Origin: Butyrivibrio proteoclasticus P6B7
GTDB taxonomy: Bacteria; Bacillota; Clostridia; Lachnospirales; Lachnospiraceae
DNA length: 64,000 nt
Direction: 5' to 3'
NCBI RefSeq assembly: GCF_000622085.1
Contig: NZ_JHWL01000012.1
Span: 62,001 to 126,000 of the forward strand
The notes under the pieces were generated by a model. It saw only the letters and a list, made by a program, of their open reading frames with translations. It made no database searches and was not told the origin of the DNA. Every line of letters starts with the position of its first letter. The first letter of the stretch is position 1. This document shows, one piece after another, positions 1 to 7,914 of this stretch. A program made the translations under genes and the position numbers.

Positions 1-1
1 C

Positions 2-763
2 ATTATTGAAGAGAGCCAGAAGGCCTACTCCGATAAGAAGGCAAGCTTTGGAAATCTTCTTAAGGGAAGAGACATGGAGGAGGTTCTTCTTGAGAAGATG
101 AAGGCTGTTAAGATCTCAAGAAAGGCTTCACCTTCAGCAGCTAAGCTTGATGCCAACCAGGAACTTAAGGAACAGATTAGCGAAATAACCTGGGATCGCT
201 TCCCAGTAGTGCTTCTTGGAGGAAGCTTTAATACAGAAAACAGAGCCACCAGAGTTACCAAGGAGGGCAAGAAACAGCTTGATCTTCTGCTTGATTACCT
301 GTCTCCTGAAGAGGTGTGCTTTGTTATCGGTCACAAGCTTTCAGGCTATGAGAAATACCTGCTAGAGCATAACAAGAAGGGCTTTAGGATCTACTGCGTT
401 GTTCCATCTCTTATAACCAAGGCAGAGGCTGATAAATTAAAATCTCTGGACGTTGAGATCCGTGTATCCACAGAGGCCCAGGGCATGGGCATTTACAAGA
501 GCTTTAACTACGAGATCTTCGAGCGCCGCCCATCAATGGTTGTGGCCTTTGACGGTAACAGCGCCGCTTCCAATATTATTCAGGAAGCTAAGAACGGCAA
601 AGGTAAGTCCGCCATCTTCGTTTGGAGCCGCTCCAAGACTTTGCAGAACAAGGCAAGATCTCTTCATGGCTATGTATTTTCTTTTGACGAGGAAAAAGAC
701 ATTGTATATCAGTTAAAAGAATTGCAAAGCCAGTTTGATAAAGGAAAAGAGATTAAAGAGTAA
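2..763 (+). CDS. C-terminal part of unidentified protein with a Rossmann/SLOG-like domain (5' end outside window)
   Basis: The frame is open from base 2, so the gene enters from the left and only about 253 C-terminal residues are visible; the first in-window ATG is at 74. The first 60 residues are charged and probably helical. Then comes an alpha/beta region beginning with a strand and glycine loop (VVLLGGSF), followed by strand-helix repeats that end near AIFVWS. This pattern resembles nucleotide-binding Rossmann folds of the DprA/LOG (SLOG) kind, but I see no diagnostic catalytic motif. The role is unknown. The gene ends at a strong bidirectional terminator facing the transporter operon. 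Confidence 0.55.
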   Translation: MIEESQKAYSDKKASFGNLLKGRDMEEVLLEKMKAVKISRKASPSAAKLDANQELKEQISEITWDRFPVVLLGGSFNTENRATRVTKEGKKQLDLLLDYLSPEEVCFVIGHKLSGYEKYLLEHNKKGFRIYCVVPSLITKAEADKLKSLDVEIRVSTEAQGMGIYKSFNYEIFERRPSMVVAFDGNSAASNIIQEAKNGKGKSAIFVWSRSKTLQNKARSLHGYVFSFDEEKDIVYQLKELQSQFDKGKEIKE

Positions 764-800
764 AAAAAGGCTGTGCACTGAACCGTGCACAGCCTCTTTT
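764..800. terminator. Bidirectional intrinsic terminator
   Basis: A perfect 10-bp stem (769-778 with 785-794, GGCTGTGCAC and its complement) has a 6-base loop. It is flanked by an A run on the left and TCTTTT on the right, so it can end transcription in both directions: the plus-strand gene ending at 763 and the minus-strand lipoprotein gene ending at 821. Confidence 0.9.
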
Positions 801-820
801 AATATCTAACGGATATTTAA

Positions 821-2569
821 TTAGTTAGAAGCAGCCTTTCTAGCTTCAAGCATAGGGCCATACTTATTTGTATCGAATGTTACAAGGTCGTTCCAGCCAA
901 GTCCTTCAAGCTGAGTAACCATTGCATCCCACTGAGCTTCGAAATCAGCATCGTCTGCTGCATAGATCATCTTCCATGAAGAATCCTTAATAAGCTCACC
1001 ACACTGGCTTCTGATAAGGCTGATGTCAGTTGTGTCAACGTCAAGAGCGATGTTGATACTTGGAACTACTGTCATCATGTTGTTCTTTGTAAGGTATTCA
1101 ACGTCATCAGCTGCACCAAACTTCTCTGACCATTCCTTAGTAGTTGTTGTCTGGTTCATCTCGATTGTTGTTGACCACATATCTGAAGCATATGGTTCGC
1201 CTGTGTCAGGGTTAACATCGCAAGAAGCTACGATCCACTGGTTGATCTGGTTGTTACCATCGTTCCAGTTACCACCACCGAGTTCTTCAGGTACAGCAAC
1301 TTCTGCTGAGAATCTGTTAAGACCATCTTCTGTAAGTGTGTACTTGCCGTTCTCAACTGTGTATGTAAGGCCTTCTGTACCAGCGTGCTGGATCTGAACT
1401 CCCTCTGGAGAAGCGTACCAGTCAAGGAACTCCATAAGTCTTGCGAGCTCTTCGTCTGTTACCTGTGAACCAACTGCGAGTACTCTACCATCACCATAGT
1501 ATGTATCAGCTGTCTGGAAAAGGTTAGTATCTGCTACAGGGATCTCGATGTAGTTAACACCTTCGTTACCCTTTGCAGGTGTGTTCCAGAATCCATACTG
1601 CCAGCTATACCAGTAGAGGTAAACTCTCTTATCCTGCATCTTAGATACAACTGAGTTCCAGTCCTGAGTAGCTGAGTCTGGATCTACAAGTCCCATCTGC
1701 TGAGCCTGATATAAGAACTTAAGCATCTTGTAGTAAGCGCCGTTCTTATCTGTAAGAGGAGCGATTGAGTTGTCTGTTCCGATAAGTACAGAACCGTTAA
1801 CTTCCTGTCCATACCACTTAGCAATCTGAGCTACGTTCTCCATGTACTGGCTATCCCAGTCTTTCCAAAGTGAGAATGCATAAGCCTTGTCGCCGTTGTC
1901 GTTTGTAGGATGAGCCTTCTGGATCTCTGCAAGGCAGTTAAGAAGGTCATCTGTGTTCTTAAGCTCTGGAGCACCAACTTCGTTGTACATATCCCATCCC
2001 ATACGAGGATATGAGTAAACGTGAAGCTGCTTGTAAGCTGTAGGTCCGTTGTTGTTCATTTCAAGAGGAATAGCATAGATCTTTGTACCATCACCCATCA
2101 TTGAGTTGAATGCCTTGATCTGCTCCTCATACTTCATGAGGTTAGGATACTGCTCGATGATGCCTGTAAGATCCTTAATAAGACCTGTATCTACGCACTC
2201 CTGCATATCTGAGTTATCAAGAATGATGAGGTCTCCGAGGTCACCAGCTGCGCATCTTGTCTGATAAAGTGCATTGCCGTCACCTGAAACCTGAGGTGCG
2301 ATGATGTTAAGCTCCATATTAAATTTGTCTTTTACAATCTTGCCGTACCAACCAGACTGAACGCCCTGGAAGTTAGCAGCTACATTGTAGAAATCAACTG
2401 TATAGGTGCTGCTGTGATCTGCTTCAGCTACAGAAGCTGCAGCGCCGCTGCCAGACTCAGTTGATCCCCCTGATGATGTGCTTCCACCAGCATTGTTACT
2501 ACAGCCAGCAACTAAAGAAGCTACAAGAACTGTAGAAAGAGCTAAAGAAGCAAGTTTTTTACTCTTCAT
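821..2569 (-). CDS. Extracellular solute-binding lipoprotein of an oligosaccharide ABC transporter
   Basis: A 582-residue family 1 solute-binding protein of the LipO/YtcQ type. It has a lipoprotein signal peptide with lipobox LVAGC at about residues 19-23, a Ser/Gly-rich linker, then a long periplasmic-binding fold. It should capture an oligosaccharide outside the membrane and pass it to the two permeases encoded upstream. GGAGG lies only 1 base before the first ATG (2575) but 7 bases before the second (2569), so 2569 is the better start. It is the last gene of the operon. Operators shared with the beta-xylosidase suggest xylo-oligosaccharide as substrate; that is inference. No ATPase gene is present, as is usual for transporters using a shared MsmX-type ATPase. 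Confidence 0.9.
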   Translation of the reverse strand: MKSKKLASLALSTVLVASLVAGCSNNAGGSTSSGGSTESGSGAAASVAEADHSSTYTVDFYNVAANFQGVQSGWYGKIVKDKFNMELNIIAPQVSGDGNALYQTRCAAGDLGDLIILDNSDMQECVDTGLIKDLTGIIEQYPNLMKYEEQIKAFNSMMGDGTKIYAIPLEMNNNGPTAYKQLHVYSYPRMGWDMYNEVGAPELKNTDDLLNCLAEIQKAHPTNDNGDKAYAFSLWKDWDSQYMENVAQIAKWYGQEVNGSVLIGTDNSIAPLTDKNGAYYKMLKFLYQAQQMGLVDPDSATQDWNSVVSKMQDKRVYLYWYSWQYGFWNTPAKGNEGVNYIEIPVADTNLFQTADTYYGDGRVLAVGSQVTDEELARLMEFLDWYASPEGVQIQHAGTEGLTYTVENGKYTLTEDGLNRFSAEVAVPEELGGGNWNDGNNQINQWIVASCDVNPDTGEPYASDMWSTTIEMNQTTTTKEWSEKFGAADDVEYLTKNNMMTVVPSINIALDVDTTDISLIRSQCGELIKDSSWKMIYAADDADFEAQWDAMVTQLEGLGWNDLVTFDTNKYGPMLEARKAASN

Positions 2570-2619
2570 TTTCATACCTCCGTTTTTCTTATATCTGAAC
2601 CCACTATGGGCTAGATTCG

Positions 2620-3546
2620 TTAACCCTTTACCGCACCGATCATGATTCCCTTTACGAAGTACTTCTGGAAGATTGGATATACAAGCATGATAGGTATTAC
2701 TACGATAACGGTAATTGTCATACGTACACTGGTTGTGGTCTGTGTTGTAGCTGCAGCTGCCGCCAGTGAAGATGTACTGGTGTTACTTTGGGCCAGTGAA
2801 GCCAGTGAGCTGGCCTGATTAAGGTACTGATAAAGCACGAACTGAAGTGGATAGAGCTTCTGGTCTGTAACAAGAAGCAGTGTATCCTGGAAAGCGTTCC
2901 ACTGTCCTACAGCAGAGAAAATAGCTACTGTAGCCATGATAGGCTTGATTACTGGTGCAATGACTCTGAAGAAAATTGTAAATATTCCGGCTCCGTCGAT
3001 CTCGGCTGCCTCCTGTAGCTCTTTTGGCACAGACTCAACGAAGGTCTTGGTAAGGATCAGGTTGAAAGGTGATACAACTGCTGGCCAGATATATCCCATG
3101 AAGTTGTTGGTAAGGCCCATCTGCTTCATAACCAGATACCAAGGAATGATACCTGCGTTGAAGTACATGGTTGCTACAACGAGACGATACCAGAACTTTC
3201 TAAGGAACATCTTCTGCTGGGTGAACATGAATCCAAGCCATGCAGATGCAATAACTGTGCAGGCAGTTCCAAGTACAGTTCTTGATAAGGAAATGAAGAA
3301 CGCCCATGGAAGCCCGTCAATTCTAAATGCTGATGTATAGTTGTGAACGTGGAAGCCCACAGGCCAGAACAGAACGTCACCTCTGGCACTTACATCGTTG
3401 GCACTGAATGTGTTTATGATTACGTAATAAAACGGATATATACACAGGAATGCGGCTATTGCGAAGATAACGTAGCAGATGATCTCCAGCACCTTGTCGC
3501 CTGTGCTCATTTTTATCTTGGTTTTGGCTACTATTTCTTTACTCAT
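2620..3546 (-). CDS. Carbohydrate ABC transporter permease, LplC/YtcP type
   Basis: A 308-residue inner-membrane permease with about six transmembrane segments. The ABC-coupling EAA loop is visible (EAAEIDGAG followed by FRVIAPVIKP), and the C-terminus MIGAVKG is typical of YtcP/LplC proteins. A Ser/Ala/Thr-rich stretch at about residues 240-270 forms an extra loop that is common in rumen members. An upstream TTG would give a longer frame, but the ATG at 3546 has GGAG six bases upstream and is preferred. It pairs with the permease encoded just upstream, whose stop codon is 12 bases before this start. Confidence 0.92.
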   Translation of the reverse strand: MSKEIVAKTKIKMSTGDKVLEIICYVIFAIAAFLCIYPFYYVIINTFSANDVSARGDVLFWPVGFHVHNYTSAFRIDGLPWAFFISLSRTVLGTACTVIASAWLGFMFTQQKMFLRKFWYRLVVATMYFNAGIIPWYLVMKQMGLTNNFMGYIWPAVVSPFNLILTKTFVESVPKELQEAAEIDGAGIFTIFFRVIAPVIKPIMATVAIFSAVGQWNAFQDTLLLVTDQKLYPLQFVLYQYLNQASSLASLAQSNTSTSSLAAAAATTQTTTSVRMTITVIVVIPIMLVYPIFQKYFVKGIMIGAVKG

Positions 3547-3558
3547 ATCTATCTCCAA

Positions 3559-4488
3559 TCACAGAATACTCTCGCCACGGATCTTCTTGGAAGCACCGTT
3601 AACGATGATCAACAATACAAGGCTGACTAAGCTCTTTAGCATACTAACTGCTACAGAAACCGGATAACCGCCTGAACTCATCAGGTTGAATACGTAAAGA
3701 TCAAGAACCTGTATGAATTCCTTGTTGAAAGGATTAGAGAATACGTAGTACTGTTCCATACCGTTGTTAAGGAAGTTAGCTACGTTGATAACGAGAAGAA
3801 CGAAGTATGTAGGTAAAAGGCTTGGGATTGTGATGTGCCAGATTACCTGCATTCTTGAAGCACCGTCGACCTTAGCTGCCTGGATCATCTCATCATCGAT
3901 ACTCGAGATAGCTGCGATGTACATGATCGCTGCCCATCCAAGGTTCTTCCAGGTAAGCCAGAGCCACTGTGTGAACCACACGTGCTCAGAGGACTGTAAA
4001 AAGAGAATTGGCTCCTCAAGAACCCCTATCTTCATAAGGAATGTATTCGCTGCACCTGTGCTGTTGAAGATACAGAAGGCAATTGAGTAAACCATAACCC
4101 AGCTGACGAAGTTAGGAAGTGTTGTAGCTGTCTGAACAAATTTCCTGAACTTAACGCCTCTTATCTCATTGAGAAATACAGCGAAAATCATAGGAAGCCA
4201 GCTGGTTCCAAGGGTAAGCCCACTCATTGCAAAGGTGTTCTTAAGAACCTGCACGATCTGTCCAATTTTAACTGGAGAATCCACCAGGGATTTGAACCAT
4301 TTGAATCCTACATATGCGCATTGATCCAATGTCTTTGGTGGCTTGTAGTCGTAGAATGCATATCTCCAACCATACAGTGGATAGTAACTAAAAAGAAATA
4401 CCAGTACCAGGAAAGGTACTATTAGTGCAAATAGATATATTGAATACCAAAATTTCTTGGATTCCCAAAAATGCTTCGTTGACGACAC
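3559..4488 (-). CDS. Sugar ABC transporter permease, LplB type
   Basis: A 309-residue permease with about six transmembrane helices and the EAA loop (IQAAKVDGAS, then WHITIPSLLP) that docks the ATPase. The start is GTG, with AAGGAG six bases upstream. It is the first gene of the transporter operon (LplB-type permease, YtcP-type permease, binding protein). A perfect 14-bp palindrome sits 17-30 bases before the start, in the likely promoter or leader. The downstream LacI-type regulator gene is the obvious source of its repressor. Confidence 0.92.
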   Translation of the reverse strand: MSSTKHFWESKKFWYSIYLFALIVPFLVLVFLFSYYPLYGWRYAFYDYKPPKTLDQCAYVGFKWFKSLVDSPVKIGQIVQVLKNTFAMSGLTLGTSWLPMIFAVFLNEIRGVKFRKFVQTATTLPNFVSWVMVYSIAFCIFNSTGAANTFLMKIGVLEEPILFLQSSEHVWFTQWLWLTWKNLGWAAIMYIAAISSIDDEMIQAAKVDGASRMQVIWHITIPSLLPTYFVLLVINVANFLNNGMEQYYVFSNPFNKEFIQVLDLYVFNLMSSGGYPVSVAVSMLKSLVSLVLLIIVNGASKKIRGESIL

Positions 4489-4504
4489 TCTGAACTCCTT
4501 CCTT

Positions 4505-4518
4505 GTTTAACGTTAAAC
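4505..4518. promoter_or_regulatory. LacI-type operator upstream of the transporter operon
   Basis: A perfect palindrome, GTTTAACGTTAAAC, with the central CG dyad expected for LacI-family operators. It lies between the regulator gene (stop at 4535) and the GTG start at 4488. Two near copies occur at 5614 and 5773. A weak -10-like TAGCAT is at 4523-4528 on the minus strand, which would put the operator just downstream of the transcription start. Confidence 0.8.
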
Positions 4519-4534
4519 TTAAATGCTAAAAAAA

Positions 4535-5587
4535 TTACCTTTTGCTGACTGACTTTCTCGTTCTTAAGCTGCAAGGAAACTTGTATACTTCTGGCTTTAA
4601 GCTGATATCTCCCTTTTCTTCCCCGTTTTCAAGCTTCTCCAAAAGAAGTTCAGCAGCTTTTTGGCCTATCTGCCTAAGTGGTAACGATGTGGTGGTCAGC
4701 TGTGGCCTGAAGAATGCTGAGATACTCTCATTATCAAAGCCTACAACCGAAATGTCTTTTCCAATGGTAATGTCCTTCTCTTCAAGATAGTCATATATTC
4801 CGCCTGTCATCAGGTCTGATATGCCGAAAAGAGCTGTAACCCCCTGTGGAACCAGGGCTTTCGCCCCATCATATCCTGATTCCCTTGACCAGTCCCCATA
4901 GTAAACGAGCTTAGGATCAAAAAGCAGTCCCCTTTCATACAATGCTTTCTGATATCCAAGTAGTCTCTGGGCTGTATGGATGTTATCCATGCGGCCTCCT
5001 ATGAAACCAATTCGCTCATGGCCATTTCTTATAAGATATGAAACCACATCATATGCACTCTTCTCATCATCTATAACGACAGATGGTATAGATGGCGATT
5101 CTGAATATGCATAGCACATTACAATCGGTATCTTTGATGATGTCGAATTTAAGGATTTAATAATTCGTGCATGACCTGCCAGGTAGATGATTCCATCGAT
5201 CTGAGCAGCCATGATGTCTTTAATGACAGGATCCAGAACAGAATGGTATTCGTCGTCCTGGCCATACCAGGTATCCTGCCATCTGTCATAGAGTCGAAGG
5301 TTATGGACAACCACGCGATAGTTCATCTTCTCACAGGTTTCCATGATGCTCTCGATGATGGTTGGTGAAGTGAACTGGGCAATATCCTCGGCAACTATCG
5401 CTATGGATCTTGTACGCTTAATTCTCAGTCCCTTTGCAACTGTATTAGGCTCGTAACCAGTTTCCTTAATGACCTGCAATATTCTGTTTTTAGTCTCTTC
5501 GCTAGTCTTTGCTTTTCCATTTATTACGTTGGAAACTGTCGTAGCTGATACGTTGCATCTTTCTGCAACTTCCTTGAGAGTTATCAT
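4535..5587 (-). CDS. LacI-family transcriptional regulator
   Basis: A 350-residue LacI/GalR regulator. The N-terminal helix-turn-helix and hinge (TLKEVAERCNVSATTVSNVING) occupies residues 1-50, followed by a periplasmic-binding-like effector domain up to about residue 340. GGAG precedes the ATG. The gene lies between the divergent transporter operon and the beta-xylosidase gene. One operator copy lies just downstream of its own predicted promoter, indicating autoregulation. The effector is probably a xylo-oligosaccharide or xylose derivative, inferred only from the neighbours. Confidence 0.92.
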   Translation of the reverse strand: MITLKEVAERCNVSATTVSNVINGKAKTSEETKNRILQVIKETGYEPNTVAKGLRIKRTRSIAIVAEDIAQFTSPTIIESIMETCEKMNYRVVVHNLRLYDRWQDTWYGQDDEYHSVLDPVIKDIMAAQIDGIIYLAGHARIIKSLNSTSSKIPIVMCYAYSESPSIPSVVIDDEKSAYDVVSYLIRNGHERIGFIGGRMDNIHTAQRLLGYQKALYERGLLFDPKLVYYGDWSRESGYDGAKALVPQGVTALFGISDLMTGGIYDYLEEKDITIGKDISVVGFDNESISAFFRPQLTTTSLPLRQIGQKAAELLLEKLENGEEKGDISLKPEVYKFPCSLRTRKSVSKR

Positions 5588-5613
5588 CCCACGCTCCTGT
5601 CAACAAATATTTA

Positions 5614-5627
5614 GTAAATCGTTAAAC
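5614..5627. promoter_or_regulatory. Operator copy in front of the LacI-family gene
   Basis: GTAAATCGTTAAAC matches the palindrome at 4505 with the right half-site intact and two changes in the left half. It lies immediately after the predicted start point of the regulator promoter (minus-strand -10 at 5637-5642), where a bound repressor would block its own transcription. Confidence 0.65.
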
Positions 5628-5636
5628 TCAAGTTTA

Positions 5637-5665
5637 TTATTACGCCTGCGGTAGTTTCATGTCAA
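5637..5665 (-). promoter_or_regulatory. Sigma-A-type promoter of the LacI-family gene
   Basis: On the minus strand, -35 TTGACA (5665-5660), a 17-base spacer and -10 TAATAA (5642-5637). This is a near-consensus promoter with a predicted start at about 5630, just before the operator copy at 5614-5627. Confidence 0.75.
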
Positions 5666-5727
5666 TAGTTTTTTTGTTAAACTGCACAGAAAACATTAAT
5701 ATTGATTTAGTTTTTTGTACATTTTGA

Positions 5728-5756
5728 TTGACTTTTGTCATTTTGAATCATAGTAT
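5728..5756 (+). promoter_or_regulatory. Sigma-A-type promoter of the beta-xylosidase gene
   Basis: TTGACT (5728-5733), a 17-base spacer and TAGTAT (5751-5756) give a predicted start near 5763. The operator at 5773-5786 lies about 10 bases downstream, so a repressor would act as a roadblock. Confidence 0.75.
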
Positions 5757-5772
5757 TGATACATATCGAGAT

Positions 5773-5786
5773 GTTTATCGTTAAAC
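5773..5786. promoter_or_regulatory. Operator copy in front of the beta-xylosidase gene
   Basis: GTTTATCGTTAAAC differs from the perfect palindrome at 4505 by one base. It places the xylosidase under the same LacI-type regulator as the transporter. Confidence 0.78.
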
Positions 5787-5825
5787 AATTTGCACAAATT
5801 AGGCACTTTGCCGAAAGGAGATCTC

Positions 5826-7844
5826 ATGATTTATTATGTAGACGCCAATTCCTTCAGAGATGGGGATGGTAGCGCAGAAAGGCCCTTTAAACATGTTAAT
5901 GATGCGGCTAAGATTGCTCAGCCAGGTGACGAGGTTATTGTTAAACCTGGTATATATAGAGAATTTGTAGCTCCAAAGAACGCAGGAACCAAGGAAAATC
6001 CCATTGTGTATCGCTCTGAGGAGCCACTTGGTGCTGTGATCACAGGTGCCGAGCTTATTACCGGATGGAAAAAGGTTAAAGGCTCCACATGGACAGCTCG
6101 CGTTAGCAACACTATCTTTGGGGATTACAATCCATATACTGAGAGAGTTTACGGAGACTGGTATTTCTCTCCTATTATCAGACACACAGGTTCCGTATTT
6201 GTTAATGACAGCATGATGTATGAGACATCTTCTCTTGAAGAGTGTCAGAAAGGCAAGGCTGATCCTCTTGCCTGGGATCAGGAGGCTGCCAAGTATCTGT
6301 GGTATACAGAGCAGGATGAGAAGACTAACGAGACAGTTCTTTTTGCTAATTTCCAGAAGCTTGATCCTAACAAGGAGAAGGTTGAATTCAGTGTTCGTAG
6401 AAACTGCTTCATGCCTACCAGAAATCATGTAGATTATATTACCGTCAGCGGATTCACCATCTGTAAGGCAGCTACAACCTGGGCTCCACCAGCAGCTTAC
6501 CAGGATGGTATGATCGGTCCTCACTGGAGTATGGGTTGGATCATTGAAGACTGCGAGGTTTATGGAAGCAGATGCTGCGGTATTTCTTTGGGTAAATATC
6601 TTGATCCTGAAAATGACATGTACTTCACTATTAAGCAGGTTAAGAGTCCTACTCAGATGGAGAGAGATGCGGTCTGCAGAGGCCAGTACCATGGCTGGTT
6701 AAAAGAGAAGATCGGTCATCATATAGTTCGTCGCTGCCATGTTCATCACTGTGAGCAGACTGGTATCGTAGGCAGAATGGGTGCTGTATTCTCAACAATT
6801 GAGGACTGCGAGATTCATGATGTCTGCACATCACAGCAGCTTGGCGGTGCTGAGACAGCTGGCATCAAGCTTCATGCTGCTATTGACGTTACTATCAGAC
6901 GCAATCATATACACCACTGCATCATGGGTGTATGGCTTGATTGGGAAGCACAGGGTGCAAGAGTCAGCCAGAACCTTATGCACGATAACTACAGACACGG
7001 TGGCCTTAAACAGGCTCCTGGTGCTATGTTCAGCTGCGATGTATTCATTGAGGTTGGCCACGGTCCAACACTTATTGATAATAATATTCTGCTTTCACCA
7101 ACAGCCATCATCATTCCTAGTGAAGGAATCGGTGTTGTGCACAACCTGGTACTTGGAGGCTTTGGTCTTATCAACTCCGGTGTGGACAGCATTGTTAATG
7201 GCCAGAGAGAGCCAAGATATACACCATATCACATCCGTCACAGGACAGAGGTTGCCGGCTTTATGACTATCCTCCACGGCGACGACAGAATCTACAACAA
7301 TGTGTTTATTCAGCAGCATGCTGTAACAGATAAGAAGAAAACTCCTGCTGATGCAGAATATGAAGTTGTTGGAACTAAGCCATTTGATATCTTCCCTTCT
7401 TATGAAGAGTGGATTGCACAGTTTGACTTTACCAAGAACCCTGATATGGGCGGTCTTGCCGAGGCTCACTTTGGTCACCTTCCTGTATGGGTTGAGGGAA
7501 ATGCTTACTTTAACGGTGCTACTGTTTGTAAGCATGAAAAGAAAAAGAACCATCTTGAGGATAAGAAGAGTAAGATCACTGTTGAACTGAAAGAAAAGAA
7601 TGGTGACTATTACCTTAAGACTAATTATGGCAAAGCTGTAGAGGACCTTGTTGATGGAATCATCACAACTGAAACACTTGGCAAAGCCTTCGAGCCAGAG
7701 CAGAAATTTGAGAACACCGACGGAACTCCAATCACCTTCGACAGAGATATCCTTGGTGATCACAGAAATTCTGAGACCATCCCTGGACCTCTTGCTAGTG
7801 TCGGAAACAAGGAAGTTCTTGTTTGGAAGAAACTGGTTATCTAA
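5826..7844 (+). CDS. GH120 beta-xylosidase (right-handed beta-helix)
   Basis: A 672-residue protein, intracellular since there is no signal peptide. It starts at the ATG with AAAGGAG six bases upstream; a TTG start at 5790 would overlap the leader and is rejected. From memory, the sequence follows the GH120 beta-xylosidase XylC of Thermoanaerobacterium along most of its length: the TTWAPPAA segment, GWIIEDCEVYG, AGIKLHAAIDV and LDWEAQG blocks are all present. By that alignment the nucleophile is D372 (in WLDWEAQ) and the acid/base is E409 (in FIEVGHGP). It should release xylose from xylo-oligosaccharides imported by the neighbouring ABC transporter. About 14 extra residues separate the two catalytic blocks compared with XylC. 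Confidence 0.9.
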   Translation: MIYYVDANSFRDGDGSAERPFKHVNDAAKIAQPGDEVIVKPGIYREFVAPKNAGTKENPIVYRSEEPLGAVITGAELITGWKKVKGSTWTARVSNTIFGDYNPYTERVYGDWYFSPIIRHTGSVFVNDSMMYETSSLEECQKGKADPLAWDQEAAKYLWYTEQDEKTNETVLFANFQKLDPNKEKVEFSVRRNCFMPTRNHVDYITVSGFTICKAATTWAPPAAYQDGMIGPHWSMGWIIEDCEVYGSRCCGISLGKYLDPENDMYFTIKQVKSPTQMERDAVCRGQYHGWLKEKIGHHIVRRCHVHHCEQTGIVGRMGAVFSTIEDCEIHDVCTSQQLGGAETAGIKLHAAIDVTIRRNHIHHCIMGVWLDWEAQGARVSQNLMHDNYRHGGLKQAPGAMFSCDVFIEVGHGPTLIDNNILLSPTAIIIPSEGIGVVHNLVLGGFGLINSGVDSIVNGQREPRYTPYHIRHRTEVAGFMTILHGDDRIYNNVFIQQHAVTDKKKTPADAEYEVVGTKPFDIFPSYEEWIAQFDFTKNPDMGGLAEAHFGHLPVWVEGNAYFNGATVCKHEKKKNHLEDKKSKITVELKEKNGDYYLKTNYGKAVEDLVDGIITTETLGKAFEPEQKFENTDGTPITFDRDILGDHRNSETIPGPLASVGNKEVLVWKKLVI

Positions 7845-7859
7845 ATAATTCAAAAAACG

Positions 7860-7896
7860 AAGGGCGCTCATATCAAAAAATGAGCGCCCTTTTCCT
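7860..7896. terminator. Terminator between beta-xylosidase and CotH genes
   Basis: A 10-bp perfect stem (AGGGCGCTCA at 7861-7870 with its complement at 7881-7890), with further inner pairing, followed by TTTTCCTTT. An A run on the left allows it to serve the convergent minus-strand gene too. Confidence 0.88.
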
Positions 7897-7914
7897 TTAG
7901 TTATTACATAACTA

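Noticed and set aside
5670-5682. Further GTTAAAC half-site upstream of the LacI gene
   Set aside because: Only one half of the palindrome is present; the left side is a T run. Not counted as an operator.
5790-5825. Upstream TTG start for the GH120 gene
   Set aside because: The added 12 residues have no family match, and AAAGGAG is placed correctly for the ATG at 5826.
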